NCBI GenBank assembly: GCA_003388555.1
Contig: QQVD01000058.1
Coordinates: 103,667-167,666 of the forward strand
DNA: 64,000 nt
Direction of reading: 5' to 3'
Source: Acidobacteriota bacterium
GTDB lineage: Bacteria > Acidobacteriota > Thermoanaerobaculia > Multivoradales > Multivoraceae
The notes under the pieces: model-generated
What the model was told of the DNA's origin: nothing
Seen by the model: the letters and a program-made list of their open reading frames with translations, nothing else
The model's database searches: none
Part shown: piece after piece, positions 20,634 through 34,598 of the stretch
Layout of the letters: every line of letters starts with the position of its first letter
How positions within the stretch are numbered: position 1 is the first letter of the stretch
Made by a program: the position numbers and the translations under genes

Positions 20634-22190
20634 ATGACCACGCCGGCCGCCCCGAAGACGACCTCCGCCCGCCTCGCCGGTGCTCTGCTGCTGCTCGTCG
20701 TGTCGCTGGCCATCGGCTGGGCGGCGACGCTGTGGCTCTGGTGGAGCGCCCGCGACCCTTCGATCGCGGACCTCGACGATGTCGACCGCCAGGAGCTGGT
20801 CGCCGAGCTGCTCGAGCAGAGCCCTGGTGTCTTCCAGTGGGCCTGGTACCGGCCGGAGATCGGCTACACGCTGCGCCCCGACGCCGAGCTGCAGGCCTGG
20901 GGCTCGAGCTTCCGCAGCAACCGGCTCGGCTACCGCACCCACGCTCCGGAGAAGCCGGAGGACGTCTACCGCGTCGTCTTCATCGGCGACTCGTGGACCT
21001 TCGGCATGGGGGTGGAGCAGCACGAGTCGTACCCCGAGGTGTTCGCCGAGCTGGCCAACCAGCGCCGCGTCGCCGAGCGCCACGGCAGGAGCGCGGTGCA
21101 GGCCTTCACCCTGGCGCTGCCCGGCTACAACACCCACAACTTCGTCGCCGCCTTCTGGCACCACGTCGACCTGCTGCGACCGGATGCGGTGGTGGTAGGG
21201 ATCTCGGCCAACGACAACCACAGCACCCACGCGGTTCTGCCCAACGGCTCGACCACCAAGTCGGTGGTGCAGCCCGACCTGTTCGGCGATCCCCATCCGG
21301 TGATCTACGGCGCCCGCCAGATCGACTCCTTCCGCTACGCCGAGCGCTGGCGGCGGAGCTTCGCCCTGTTGCGCGACCTCGAGCAGCGCATGGCGGCGCG
21401 CGGCGTGCCGGTGAACCACCTCTTCGTCGGCCGCACCCGGGCCCTCGACATGCAGGCGCGGGTCGCCGAAGCCGGCCTCGAGGCGCCATTCGTCATCGTG
21501 CCGCTCGAGCGCAGCCGCGGCCGCTACAGCAACCCGAGCCACGGCCACGGCACCCCCGAGGCCAACCGGCTCTATGCCGCCTACGTGTACGAGAACCTCG
21601 CCGAGACCCTTGGCTGGCCGCGACTCGAGGAGCCGCCCGAGCTCTACACCCGCTGGCTGCCACCGACCCTGCCCGAAGGCCTGGGCGAGAGTGCGACCCC
21701 GGCCCAGCGGGCCGCACGATGGCTCGAGCTCTACGACGAGCAGGCGCGCGCCAGCTCGGCAGAGCTGTTCCCCACCGACTACCGGCCCGGCGGCAGCGAC
21801 CAGCGCCGCCTCCAGACGCTGGGCGACTTCGCCGCCCGCAGCGGGCTGCTGGGACGGGCCGCCACGATCCTGGTGCGGCGACCCCGACGCAGCGCCGGCG
21901 AGGAGCCCGAAGAACTGGTGGTGCGCTACCGCGCTCTCGACGACGCACCCTGGCTCCATCCGCTCGAGCTCCTGCTCACCGTGCCGAGCCCCGCCGACCC
22001 GCTCGGTCGCGCCGAGGGCTCCTCGCACCGCGTGCGCGTCGACGCCGGCGCCGCGGGCGAGGTCCGCCTGCCGCTGCCGCCCGGCGTCTCGTCGGTCGTC
22101 GACCTGTGGCTGCAGGCGTCGCGCACCGCCGGGCCGAACTCCGAGCGCCACGCCGGCGCGCTGTGGATCGAGGCGATCGCCTTCGAGTGA
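20634..22190 (+). CDS. Membrane-anchored SGNH/GDSL hydrolase-like protein
   Basis: 518 residues from ATG 20634. One N-terminal transmembrane helix (~14-36) precedes an SGNH fold: block I 'FIGDSWTFGMGV' (Ser ~120), 'ISANDNHS' (~191, Asn block) and 'SHGHGTPEANRL' (~302, His block, here lacking the usual Asp two residues before His). The C-terminal ~150 residues form a separate, possibly beta-sandwich domain ending 'ALWIEAIAF'. Such proteins often deacetylate or O-acetylate surface polysaccharide; divergent pairing with a GT39 transferase fits envelope glycan modification. The frame stays open upstream but that part is non-coding shadow. Confidence 0.75.
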   Translation: MTTPAAPKTTSARLAGALLLLVVSLAIGWAATLWLWWSARDPSIADLDDVDRQELVAELLEQSPGVFQWAWYRPEIGYTLRPDAELQAWGSSFRSNRLGYRTHAPEKPEDVYRVVFIGDSWTFGMGVEQHESYPEVFAELANQRRVAERHGRSAVQAFTLALPGYNTHNFVAAFWHHVDLLRPDAVVVGISANDNHSTHAVLPNGSTTKSVVQPDLFGDPHPVIYGARQIDSFRYAERWRRSFALLRDLEQRMAARGVPVNHLFVGRTRALDMQARVAEAGLEAPFVIVPLERSRGRYSNPSHGHGTPEANRLYAAYVYENLAETLGWPRLEEPPELYTRWLPPTLPEGLGESATPAQRAARWLELYDEQARASSAELFPTDYRPGGSDQRRLQTLGDFAARSGLLGRAATILVRRPRRSAGEEPEELVVRYRALDDAPWLHPLELLLTVPSPADPLGRAEGSSHRVRVDAGAAGEVRLPLPPGVSSVVDLWLQASRTAGPNSERHAGALWIEAIAFE

Positions 22191-22319
22191 TGGCCGCGAT
22201 CGCGCCGCCGCCTCTCACGTCAGCGGATTCCTACACGAGTTGTCGTGCTCCGCCGAATGCGCGTCGGTGCGCGGCCTCGACAAACTTCTGTCGTCCCCGG
22301 AAACGCTCAGGAGACGACC

Positions 22320-22748
22320 ATGCTCGACGCCGCCCTCGCCACCCACTCGACCCCCAACCCCCTACCCATGCGATCGCTGCAGCAGATCGATCCGACCTGC
22401 GGCCCGGCGCTGCTCGATTCGGTGTTCGAGCTCGCTGCTCGCCTGACCCGCAGCAGGAGCCTGGCGGTGATCGAGCGCGGGCTCCCCGGCGGCGCGGTGC
22501 GCTGGCTGCGCGGCAGCGGCGCGCTCGCCGAGGCGTCGGCGCTGGGCGACGCCCTCTTCCTGCTCGCCGACCCGGGTGGTCATACCCAGTCCTGCGGCGG
22601 CGTCGCCCTGGTGCCCCTCGGCGAATGGCACGCGGTCGTCGTCGTCGGCGCCGAGCGCGATCTGCTGATGCCGAAGCTGGAGGTGCTCGGCAGGACCCTG
22701 CAGCGGCTGCTCGAGCGAGCGACGCTGAGGTCGCTGCAGGCCGCGTAG
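22320..22748 (+). CDS. Hypothetical protein upstream of the nitrile hydratase genes
   Basis: 142 residues from ATG 22320, which has AGGAG 7 nt upstream. No signal peptide. The pattern 'LLDSVFELAARLTRSRSLAVIERG', 'GDALFLLADPGG', 'ALVPLGEWHAVVVVGAER', with alternating helices and strands, recalls a short GAF-like sensor domain, but key motifs are missing and I would not assign it. It ends 51 bp before nthB on the same strand and could be a regulator or accessory of that operon. Confidence 0.6.
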   Translation: MLDAALATHSTPNPLPMRSLQQIDPTCGPALLDSVFELAARLTRSRSLAVIERGLPGGAVRWLRGSGALAEASALGDALFLLADPGGHTQSCGGVALVPLGEWHAVVVVGAERDLLMPKLEVLGRTLQRLLERATLRSLQAA

Positions 22749-22799
22749 CCGACCGAGACCGCGTTGCGTGCCTCCTACCGGAGCACGTAGCCTGAGGCC

Positions 22800-23435
22800 A
22801 TGGACGGCATCCACGACCTGGGAGGCAGGCAGGGCTTCGGCGCGGTGCGCCGCGATACGGACGAACGCCTCTTCCACAGCCGCTGGGAGGAGCGCGCCTT
22901 CGCCTGCGTCGAGCTGCTGCTGGGCAAGGGGCGCTTCGACATCGACGAGTTCCGTCACGCCATCGAGCGCCTCGAGCCGGTCGAGTACCTGACCGCCGGC
23001 TACTACGGGCGCTGGCTGGCGGCGATCGAGCTGCTGCTTCGAGAAGCCGGCGAGGAGCCGGGTCGCAGCGAGGCCCTGTCGGCGCGACAGCGTCGGCCGG
23101 GCTCCCGGCGCGAGGTCGACCGCGCGCCGCGCTTCTCCGTCGGCGACCGGGTGCGCGCCCGGCACCTGGTGCGATCGGGTCACTGCCGCCTGCCCGCCTA
23201 CGTGCGTGGCCGCCGCGGCGAGGTCGTCGAGGTGCATCCGGCGTACGTGTATCCCGACACCAGCGCCGCCCGCCTCGGCGATCACCCGCAGTACGTATAC
23301 TCGGTGCTCTTCGACGGCAGGGAGCTGTGGGGCGATGAAGCGGAGCGAGGCACCTCGGTGAGCGTGGATCTGTTCGAGCCCTATCTCGAGGACGGCGGCG
23401 CCGATCCGGCGACGCCGGAGACCGCCCGGCGCTGA
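22800..23435 (+). CDS. nthB: Nitrile hydratase beta subunit
   Basis: 211 residues. It opens with 'MDGIHDLGGRQGFG', the hallmark start of nitrile hydratase beta chains, followed by the helical arm 'EYLTAGYYGRWLAAIELLL'. The C-terminal SH3-like barrel (~115-205) shows 'FSVGDRVRARHL', 'HCRLPAYVRGRRGEVVEVH' and 'YSVLFDGRELWG'. With the alpha subunit it hydrates nitriles to amides in the cytoplasm. The stop codon overlaps the start of nthA (TGATG), giving the beta-alpha order typical of cobalt-type operons. Confidence 0.93.
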   Translation: MDGIHDLGGRQGFGAVRRDTDERLFHSRWEERAFACVELLLGKGRFDIDEFRHAIERLEPVEYLTAGYYGRWLAAIELLLREAGEEPGRSEALSARQRRPGSRREVDRAPRFSVGDRVRARHLVRSGHCRLPAYVRGRRGEVVEVHPAYVYPDTSAARLGDHPQYVYSVLFDGRELWGDEAERGTSVSVDLFEPYLEDGGADPATPETARR

Positions 23436-24067
23436 TGGCGGCGCTCTCCCGCGACGACGCCGAGGATCACGCCGCGGCGCCGGAGGTCCGCGTCGAGGCG
23501 CTCGAGCGCCTCCTGGTCGAGCGTGGGCTGATCGACCCGCGGCGCATCGACGGCATCGTCGAGCGCTACGCGACCGATGTCGGACCCCTGGCCGGCGCGC
23601 GGGTGGTGGCGCGCGCCTGGGTCGACGAGGCCTTCCGCGACCGGCTCCTCGCCGACGGCACCGCGGCGGTCCAAGAGCTCGGACTCGACGGCGTGCAGAT
23701 GGAGCGCCTCGTGGTCAAGGCCAACAGCGACGAGGTGCACCACGTCGTCTGCTGCACCCTCTGTTCGTGCTACCCGTGGGCGATGCTCGGCCTGCCACCG
23801 GCCTGGTACAAGTCGTTCGAGTACCGCTCGCGCGTGGTGCGCGAACCGCGGCGGGTGCTGCGCGAGCTCGGGCTCGAGCTGCCGGACGAGATCGAGGTGC
23901 GGGTGTGGGATTCGACCGCCGAGCTGCGCTACCTGGTGCTGCCGCAGCGCCCTACGGCCGCCGCCGGGCTCGCCGAGGAGGAGCTGGTTGGCTGGGTCAC
24001 CCGTGACGCGATGATCGGTGTCGAGCGCGACCTGCGAGAGCCCGCAGAAGGCGGGGGCGCGAGATGA
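23435..24067 (+). CDS. nthA: Nitrile hydratase alpha subunit, cobalt-type
   Basis: 210 residues. The metal-binding motif CTLCSC lies at residues 107-112; Thr at the second position marks the Co(III) class (Fe enzymes have Ser). The second and third Cys are normally oxidised to sulfinate/sulfenate and, with two backbone amides, hold the metal. '[21 protein letters not shown]' and '[22 protein letters not shown]' are standard alpha-chain segments. Unusually the residue before the motif is another Cys (C106) where Val is common. The gene overlaps nthB by one base and the accessory gene by four. Confidence 0.95.
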   Translation: MAALSRDDAEDHAAAPEVRVEALERLLVERGLIDPRRIDGIVERYATDVGPLAGARVVARAWVDEAFRDRLLADGTAAVQELGLDGVQMERLVVKANSDEVHHVVCCTLCSCYPWAMLGLPPAWYKSFEYRSRVVREPRRVLRELGLELPDEIEVRVWDSTAELRYLVLPQRPTAAAGLAEEELVGWVTRDAMIGVERDLREPAEGGGAR

Positions 24068-24498
24068 CGGAGGGCGTGACGCTCCCTCTCGACGGTCCGT
24101 CGGCGCCGCCGCGGCGCAACGGCGAGCTGCGCTTCGCGGCGCCGTGGCAGGCGCGCCTGTTCGGCGTCACCCTCGATCTGGTCGAGCAGCAGCGCCTGTC
24201 GTGGAAGGACTTCCAGCGCCGCCTGGTCGCCGCGGTCGGCGAGCGCGACGCGCGGGATGGCGAGACCGGCCGCGCTGTGGGCGACGCCCCGGACATCGAG
24301 ACCGAGGAGCGCTACTACCGCTGCTGGCTGAGCGCCCTGGAGCTCACCCTGCTCGACGGCTCGACGTTGGAGCGGGGGCGCCTGGCCGGGGTGATCGACG
24401 AGCTCGCCGCTCGGCCGCACGGGCACGATCACAGTGGCCACGATCACGATCATCTTCATCCCCACGACCACCGTCACGACGAAAGAGAGAGACGATGA
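24064..24498 (+). CDS. Nitrile hydratase accessory (activator) protein with His-rich tail
   Basis: 144 residues. '[17 protein letters not shown]' and '[20 protein letters not shown]' are the conserved boxes of the nitrile hydratase accessory/P14K family, which exchanges its own metal-loaded alpha chain into the enzyme and so delivers cobalt. The last 26 residues (119-144) contain ten His alternating with Asp, a metal-binding tail I would not expect in classical P14K proteins. The overlap with nthA is ATGA, and with the following racemase gene again ATGA. Confidence 0.9.
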   Translation: MTEGVTLPLDGPSAPPRRNGELRFAAPWQARLFGVTLDLVEQQRLSWKDFQRRLVAAVGERDARDGETGRAVGDAPDIETEERYYRCWLSALELTLLDGSTLERGRLAGVIDELAARPHGHDHSGHDHDHLHPHDHRHDERERR

Positions 24499-25634
24499 GC
24501 GGACCGCTCACCGGAGTGCGCGTCATCGAACTGGCCGGCATCGGTCCCGGCCCCTTCTGCGCCATGATGCTCGCCGACCAGGGCGCCGACGTGCTGAGGA
24601 TCGATCGGCCGGGGCCCGGGGCGCGCGGCCGCGGCGCGAAGTACGACGTGCTCGGCCGCGGCCGACGCTCCCTCGCCCTCGACCTCAAGCAGCCCGAGGC
24701 GGTCGAGCTGGTGCTCGATCTGGTCGAGAAGGCCGAGGTGCTGCTCGAGGGCTTCCGCCCCGGTGTCACAGAACGCCTCGGCCTGGGGCCCGAGACCTGC
24801 CTCGAGCGCAATCCGCGCCTGGTCTACGGCCGCATGACCGGTTGGGGCCAGGAGGGCACGATCGCCCACAGTGCCGGGCACGACATCAACTACATCGCGC
24901 TCTCCGGCGCCCTGCACCCGATCGGCCGCGCCGGCGAGGGACCGGTGCCACCGCTGAACCTGGTCGGCGACTTCGGCGGCGGCGCGATGATGCTCGCCTA
25001 CGGCGTGCTCTGCGCGTTGCTCGAGGCGCGCGGCTCGGGGCGCGGGCAGGTGGTCGACGCCGCGATGACCGACGGCTCGGCCCTGTTGATGGCGCTGATC
25101 TACGGCATGCACGCAAGCGGCGTCTGGTCGGCCAACCGCGGCGAGAACCTGCTCGACGGCGCGGCGCCGTTCTACGACACCTACCGCTGCAGCGACGGCA
25201 AGTGGATCGCCGTCGGTTCGATCGAGCCGCAGTTCTACGCCCTGCTGCTGGAGAAGACCGGCCTCGACTCCGACCAGGAGATGCGCGAGCACCAGATGGA
25301 CCGCGAGCGGTGGCCGGCGATGAAGCAGCGCCTGGCCGAGGTCTTCGCCAGCCGCAGCCGCGACGAGTGGTGCCAGGCGATGGAGGGAAGCGACGTCTGC
25401 TTCGCCCCGGTGCTCGACTTCGAGGAGGCCCTCCGGCACCCGCACAACGTCGCCCGCCAGACCTTCGTCGACATCGAGGGGGTGCCGCAGCCGGCGCCGG
25501 CGCCACGTTTCTCGCGCACGCCGGGGAGCGTGCGCCGACCGCCGCCGACCGCCGGGGAAGGGGGCCGTGAGGCGCTCGCCGACTGGGGCCTCGACCCGGA
25601 TCGACTCGACGTCCTCGAGGGAGGTTCCCGATGA
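24495..25634 (+). CDS. CaiB/BaiF family enzyme, alpha-methylacyl-CoA racemase-like
   Basis: 379 residues from ATG 24495. It starts with '[31 protein letters not shown]', here conserved as in family III CoA-transferase-fold proteins. The racemase base pair seen in mycobacterial MCR (His126/Asp156) appears as His in '[13 protein letters not shown]' and Asp in '[13 protein letters not shown]', so the racemase branch is favoured over CoA transfer. Expected reaction: epimerisation of 2-methyl- or 2-arylpropionyl-CoA thioesters in the cytosol. It is coupled by 4-nt overlaps to the nitrile hydratase accessory gene before it and the MCE gene after it, which is not a standard nitrile hydratase context. 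Confidence 0.9.
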   Translation: MSGPLTGVRVIELAGIGPGPFCAMMLADQGADVLRIDRPGPGARGRGAKYDVLGRGRRSLALDLKQPEAVELVLDLVEKAEVLLEGFRPGVTERLGLGPETCLERNPRLVYGRMTGWGQEGTIAHSAGHDINYIALSGALHPIGRAGEGPVPPLNLVGDFGGGAMMLAYGVLCALLEARGSGRGQVVDAAMTDGSALLMALIYGMHASGVWSANRGENLLDGAAPFYDTYRCSDGKWIAVGSIEPQFYALLLEKTGLDSDQEMREHQMDRERWPAMKQRLAEVFASRSRDEWCQAMEGSDVCFAPVLDFEEALRHPHNVARQTFVDIEGVPQPAPAPRFSRTPGSVRRPPPTAGEGGREALADWGLDPDRLDVLEGGSR

Positions 25635-26419
25635 GAAGTGCACCGCGTTCCCCGATCCTCGCGCTCCTAGTGCTCCTCGTGCCCGCCGCCGCGGCACTCC
25701 TCAGCGGTTGCGGCAACGGTGACGACGCGCTCGAGTTCGCCGTCACCTTCGACGATGCCGGCGGCATCGGAGACGGCGACGAAGTGGTCTACAAGGGCCT
25801 CGACATCGGCGAGGTGACCGGAGTCGGAGTCGACCAGCAGGGCAACGTGCGAGTCGACGTGCGGGTGCGCTCCGACTACCGCGGCGCGATCGCCACCAAC
25901 TCGCTGATCGAGATCGAGCGCGCCGGCCTGCTCGGCGGCCGCCAGCTCACCGTGCGCGACGGCGAGGGAGAGCGCCGACCGCTCGAGGACCGCGGGGTGC
26001 TCGCCGGCACCCTCGGGCCGGTGTCGAGCGCGGTCAGCTCGCTGCGCTCGATGAGCACCCAGGCGCTCACCGCGCTGCGCGAGACGGCGAACGACCTCGA
26101 GGGGCGCCTGCGCGGCGAGGGTGAGGGCGAGGGTGAGGGCGAGGGAGCCGAGGGCGAGCCCTCCGAGCCGTCTGTCGCCAGCCAGCTCGCCGAGCTGACC
26201 GCCGCCTTCGAGTCGCTGCGGCAGCAGGCCGAGACCGACGGCATCGAGGCCGACGACCCGCGCCTGCGCGCCGAGGTCGAGAAGGTCCGCGAGCGCCTCG
26301 ACGCCCTGCGCGCCCGCCTCGCCGAGGAGGGTACCGGGCTGCGCGAGCGCCTCACCCCGCTGCTCGAGGACCTCGAGCGCTGGCTGCGCAACGAGAGCAA
26401 CCAGGGCGAAGGCCCGTAG
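25631..26419 (+). CDS. MCE/MlaD-domain lipoprotein
   Basis: 262 residues. A lipoprotein signal ends at Cys27 (lipobox LLSGC). Residues ~33-120 match the MCE fold: '[20 protein letters not shown]', '[12 protein letters not shown]', '[19 protein letters not shown]'. MCE proteins form rings or tubes that carry lipids between membranes, usually with MlaE/MlaF-type ABC partners; none is in this window. A (Gly-Glu) repeat at ~155-165 encoded by GGTGAGGGCGAG units separates the MCE domain from a C-terminal coiled-coil-like helix. It overlaps the racemase gene by 4 nt. Confidence 0.8.
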   Translation: MRSAPRSPILALLVLLVPAAAALLSGCGNGDDALEFAVTFDDAGGIGDGDEVVYKGLDIGEVTGVGVDQQGNVRVDVRVRSDYRGAIATNSLIEIERAGLLGGRQLTVRDGEGERRPLEDRGVLAGTLGPVSSAVSSLRSMSTQALTALRETANDLEGRLRGEGEGEGEGEGAEGEPSEPSVASQLAELTAAFESLRQQAETDGIEADDPRLRAEVEKVRERLDALRARLAEEGTGLRERLTPLLEDLERWLRNESNQGEGP

Positions 26420-26438
26420 GCCGGCAGGTCGTCTCAAC

Positions 26439-26933
26439 GTGGACAGCCGCGACTACCGCGACACCGTCGGCCACTTCGCCACCGGGGTGACCGTGGTCAC
26501 CACCAACGTCGGCGGCAGCCTGCACGGCATGACCGCCAACGCCTTCTGCTCGGTGTCGCTCGAGCCCCTGCTGCTGCTGGTCTGCGTCGACAACCTCGCC
26601 ACCTGCCACGGCCAGGTCACCGCCGCAGGCAGCTTCGCGATCAACATCCTGGCCGCCGACCAGGAGGACCTGTCGAACCTCTTCGCCCAGCGCCTGCTGC
26701 CTGTCGAAGCCCGGGACGGCCGCCTGCACGGCGCGCCCTTCCGCCTCGACGACCACGGCGAGGTGCTGCTCGACGGCTGCCTGGCGCACTTCTCGTGCGC
26801 CCTGCACGCGGTGCACGACGGCGGCGACCACGGCATCTTCGTCGGCCGGGTGCGCGAGGGAGCGATCCATCGTCCCGGCGAGGCCCCGCTGCTCTACTAC
26901 CGCGGTCGCTACGCGACCACCGCGGCAGGCTGA
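26439..26933 (+). CDS. Flavin reductase-like (FMN-binding split-barrel) protein
   Basis: 164 residues, GTG start, cytosolic. 'HFATGVTVVTTNVGGSLHGM', 'TANAFCSVSLEPLLLLVCVD' and 'GSFAINILAADQEDLSNLFA' are the standard segments of the flavin reductase domain (HpaC/NtaB family), which supplies FMNH2 or FADH2 to a partner monooxygenase or uses bound flavin itself. It lies 19 bp after the MCE gene, so it may belong to the same transcript. No partner monooxygenase is seen nearby. The ribosome site is weak. Confidence 0.88.
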   Translation: MDSRDYRDTVGHFATGVTVVTTNVGGSLHGMTANAFCSVSLEPLLLLVCVDNLATCHGQVTAAGSFAINILAADQEDLSNLFAQRLLPVEARDGRLHGAPFRLDDHGEVLLDGCLAHFSCALHAVHDGGDHGIFVGRVREGAIHRPGEAPLLYYRGRYATTAAG

Positions 26934-26957
26934 TTCACTTCCGATAGAGTGCGCCGC

Positions 26958-27317
26958 ATGAAGGTCGAGACCCGCTCCATCGGCAACTGCGAAGTCATCT
27001 CCATGCAGGGCAAACTGGTCGCCGGCGTCGGCGACGTGCTGCTGCGCGAGAAGGTCAACCAACTGCTCGGCGACGGCGCCGAGAGGATCGTCGTCGACCT
27101 CTCGCAGGTGACCCACGTCGACTCCTCCGGGGTCGGCGAGCTGGTCGCGTCCAAGCGCATCATCGAGCGCTTCGGCGCCCGCCTCGGCCTGGTGCGCGGC
27201 TCCGACTCGGTCGACCGCGTGCTCAAGCTCGGTCAGCTGCTGCCGCTGTTCCAGATCTACGACGACGCCAGCGCCGCCGCCGCGGCGCTCAACGAGCAGA
27301 AGGCCGGCGCGCAGTAG
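26958..27317 (+). CDS. STAS-domain anti-sigma factor antagonist
   Basis: 119 residues. A single STAS domain (SpoIIAA/RsbV fold) with 'EVISMQGKLVAGVGDVLLREKV', 'RIVVDLSQVTHVDSSGVGELV' (Ser in DSSGVG is the site phosphorylated by the cognate kinase in this family) and 'SDSVDRVLKLGQLLPLFQIYD'. Such proteins release a sigma or response module by partner switching. No RsbW-type kinase is adjacent, so it acts in trans or is an orphan. The start could be ATG 26958 or an in-frame GTG at 26949. Confidence 0.9.
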   Translation: MKVETRSIGNCEVISMQGKLVAGVGDVLLREKVNQLLGDGAERIVVDLSQVTHVDSSGVGELVASKRIIERFGARLGLVRGSDSVDRVLKLGQLLPLFQIYDDASAAAAALNEQKAGAQ

Positions 27318-27334
27318 CCACGCCGCCCTGGCCG

Positions 27335-28570
<1,236 letters not shown>

Positions 28571-28639
28571 CTCTCCCTCTCTCCGGTCTCTCGCAGCCTT
28601 GGATCCGTCGGGGCCGAGCCCTCTCGAGGCCGTTCTCGG

Positions 28640-28668
28640 TTGATTCAGGATACCCGAGAAGCTATGTT
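28640..28668 (+). promoter_or_regulatory. Sigma70-type promoter for sucA
   Basis: -35 TTGATT (28640-28645), a 17-bp spacer, then -10 TATGTT (28663-28668), in an AT-rich island that stands out from the ~70 % GC surroundings. Transcription would start near 28675. The in-frame ATG at 28664 falls inside the -10 box, which argues against it as the sucA start codon. Confidence 0.5.
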
Positions 28669-28681
28669 TCCAAGCGTATTT

Positions 28682-28703
28682 CGGAGCGCCTGGAGGCGCT
28701 CCG
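28682..28703 (+). promoter_or_regulatory. Stem-loop in the sucA leader
   Basis: CGGAGCGCC-TGGA-GGCGCTCCG, a perfect 9-bp stem with a 4-nt loop, beginning a few bases after the predicted transcription start. It could be a leader stabiliser, an attenuator or a dyad operator; the sequence alone does not decide. Confidence 0.45.
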
Positions 28704-28712
28704 CTTCAGGTG

Positions 28713-28741
28713 ATGTCCGCCCGCCTCTCCGAGGTCCTTCC

Positions 28742-28745
<4 letters not shown>
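28713..28745 (+). other. Possible 10-codon upstream ORF coupled to sucA
   Basis: ATG 28713 opens a frame encoding MSARLSEVLP whose TGA stop overlaps the proposed sucA TTG start (TTGA). Its ribosome site is poor (AGG only 2 nt upstream), so it may not be translated. Confidence 0.2.
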
Positions 28746-31558
<2,813 letters not shown>

Positions 31559-31723
31559 GGTCGGCTCGCGGCACCTCAGGCCCCTGAGCTCGTCCCGGCG
31601 GCCTCCGGGCTCCCGGCGGGTCCCTCCGCCTCTCCACCACGCTGACCGACAGCGCCGACCCACAGCGCAGCGCCGACCCAAGTAGCTCCCACTGCTTCCA
31701 TCTCCTCCGGAGTCCCGCATCCC

Positions 31724-32983
31724 ATGTCTGTCGAACTGAAGATCCCCAACGTCGGCGAATCCGTCTCCGAAGCCCTCATCCAGTCGTGGCTGAAGAAGGT
31801 CGGCGACTACGTCGAGGTCGACGAGCCGGTCGCCGAGCTCGAGACCGACAAGGTCACACTCGAGCTGCCGGCGCCCGCCGCCGGGGTGCTCTCCGAGATC
31901 TCGGCCCAGGAGGGCGACACGGTCAAGGTGGGTGACGTCATCGGCCAGATCGACGACAGCGCCGAGAAGCCGGAGAAGGAGTCCGGGAAGGAGTCCGCCG
32001 AGAAGGACTCCCGGAAGGGGTCGGACGAGAAGTCCGGGAAGAAGTCCGAGAAGGAGTCTGAGAAGGAGCCCGAGGAGTCTGGGGAGCCCGAACGCGAGGA
32101 CGGCGAGAAGGGCGGCCACGTGATGCCTGCCGCCCGCCGCATCCTCGAGCAGGCCGGCATCGATCCCTCCCAGGTGAAGGGCACCGGTCCCGGCGGCCGC
32201 GTGCTCAAGGAGGACGCCGAGCGCGCCGCCAAGCAGGGCCCGCCGGCCTCACCGGCGACGGACGACGCACCGCGCGGCGGATCGCGGCGTGAGGAGCGGG
32301 TGCCGATGAGCCCGATGCGCCGCCGCATCGCCGAGCGCCTGGTCTCGGCGCAGCAGGGCGCCGCGCTGCTGACCACCTTCAACGAGATCGACATGAGCGC
32401 CGTGATGGCGCTGCGCAAGCAGTACCAGGACGAGTTCGTGAAACGCCACGAGATCAAGCTCGGCTTCATGAGCTTCTTCGTCAAGGCGTCGATCGACGCG
32501 CTGCGCCAGTTCCCTCAGCTCAACGCCGAGATCGACGAGCAGACGATCGTCTACCGCGACTACTACGACATCGGCATCGCGGTGAGCACCGACCGCGGCC
32601 TGCTGGTGCCGATCGTGCGCAACGCCGAGCAGCTCGGCTTCGCCGAGATCGAGCTGGCGATCGCCGACTTCGGTACCCGGGCCCGCGACAACAAGATCAA
32701 GCTCGACGAGCTCACCGGCGGCACCTTCACGATCAGCAACGGCGGCATCTTCGGCTCGCTGCTCTCCACCCCGATCGTCAACCCGCCGCAGAGCGGTGTG
32801 CTCGGGCTGCACGCGATCCAGGAACGCCCGGTGGCGATCGACGGCGAGATCGTCATCCGGCCGATGATGTACGTCGCCCTGACCTACGACCACCGCATCG
32901 TCGACGGCCGCGAGGCGGTGACCTTCCTGCGCCGGATCAAGGAAGCGATCGAGAACCCGACGCGCATGCTGCTCGAGGTCTGA
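31724..32983 (+). CDS. sucB: Dihydrolipoyllysine succinyltransferase (E2 of 2-oxoglutarate dehydrogenase)
   Basis: 419 residues. Lipoyl domain at 1-78 with lipoylated Lys43 in 'ETDKVTLE'. The peripheral-subunit-binding domain is near 130-165 ('[20 protein letters not shown]'). The catalytic domain is at ~190-419, with '[18 protein letters not shown]' and the active-site '[15 protein letters not shown]'. It transfers succinyl to CoA in the cytosolic complex. The linker between lipoyl and binding domains (~80-128) is unusual: almost only Lys, Glu, Ser and Gly in short 'EKES'-like repeats, instead of the common Ala/Pro-rich linker. The ribosome site is weak (GGAG 11 nt from ATG). Confidence 0.95.
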   Translation: MSVELKIPNVGESVSEALIQSWLKKVGDYVEVDEPVAELETDKVTLELPAPAAGVLSEISAQEGDTVKVGDVIGQIDDSAEKPEKESGKESAEKDSRKGSDEKSGKKSEKESEKEPEESGEPEREDGEKGGHVMPAARRILEQAGIDPSQVKGTGPGGRVLKEDAERAAKQGPPASPATDDAPRGGSRREERVPMSPMRRRIAERLVSAQQGAALLTTFNEIDMSAVMALRKQYQDEFVKRHEIKLGFMSFFVKASIDALRQFPQLNAEIDEQTIVYRDYYDIGIAVSTDRGLLVPIVRNAEQLGFAEIELAIADFGTRARDNKIKLDELTGGTFTISNGGIFGSLLSTPIVNPPQSGVLGLHAIQERPVAIDGEIVIRPMMYVALTYDHRIVDGREAVTFLRRIKEAIENPTRMLLEV

Positions 32984-33015
32984 CCCCTGAGCGGTCAGAG
33001 AGGAAAGTCCCTGCC

Positions 33016-34410
<1,395 letters not shown>

Positions 34411-34413
<3 letters not shown>

Positions 34414-34466
34414 GGGTCAGGGGTTGGGGGTCAGGGGTCAGGGGTTGGGGGTCAGGGGTCAGGGAC
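34411..34466. repeat. GGGGTCA/GGGGTTG heptanucleotide array, second locus
   Basis: Seven units of GGGGTCA or GGGGTTG start inside the lpdA stop codon (TAGGGGTCA). With the two palindromic elements that follow, they account for most of the gene-less stretch 34414-34743. Confidence 0.85.
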
Positions 34467-34484
34467 GACCATCCCCCACCTCTG

Positions 34485-34519
34485 TCAGACCAGCGAAGGC
34501 GGGAATCCACGCGTCGCAT
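34485..34519. repeat. REP/dRS3-like element, copy 2 (left arm damaged)
   Basis: GTCAGACCAGCGAAGGC followed by GGGAATCCACGCGTCGCAT. The right arm and flank are the same as copy 3, while the left arm has lost the ATTCCC block, so the palindrome is broken. Confidence 0.5.
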
Positions 34520-34563
34520 GAAGCGGCTACGAGCCCTGCACCGTGGCAGCGCCTCAATGCCCC

Positions 34564-34598
34564 GTCATTCCCGCGGAGGCGGAATCCACGCGTCGCAT
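34564..34598. repeat. REP/dRS3-like element, copy 3
   Basis: GTCATTCCCGCGGAGGCGG followed by AATCCACGCGTCGCAT. The core ATTCCCGC-GGAG-GC(G)GGAAT lacks one G of a perfect palindrome. It shares outline and flank with copies 1 and 2. Confidence 0.6.

Noticed and set aside
24018..24494. N-terminal extension of the racemase frame
   Set aside because: This part overlaps the nitrile hydratase accessory gene in another frame. The racemase motif begins at ATG 24495 with an ATGA overlap.
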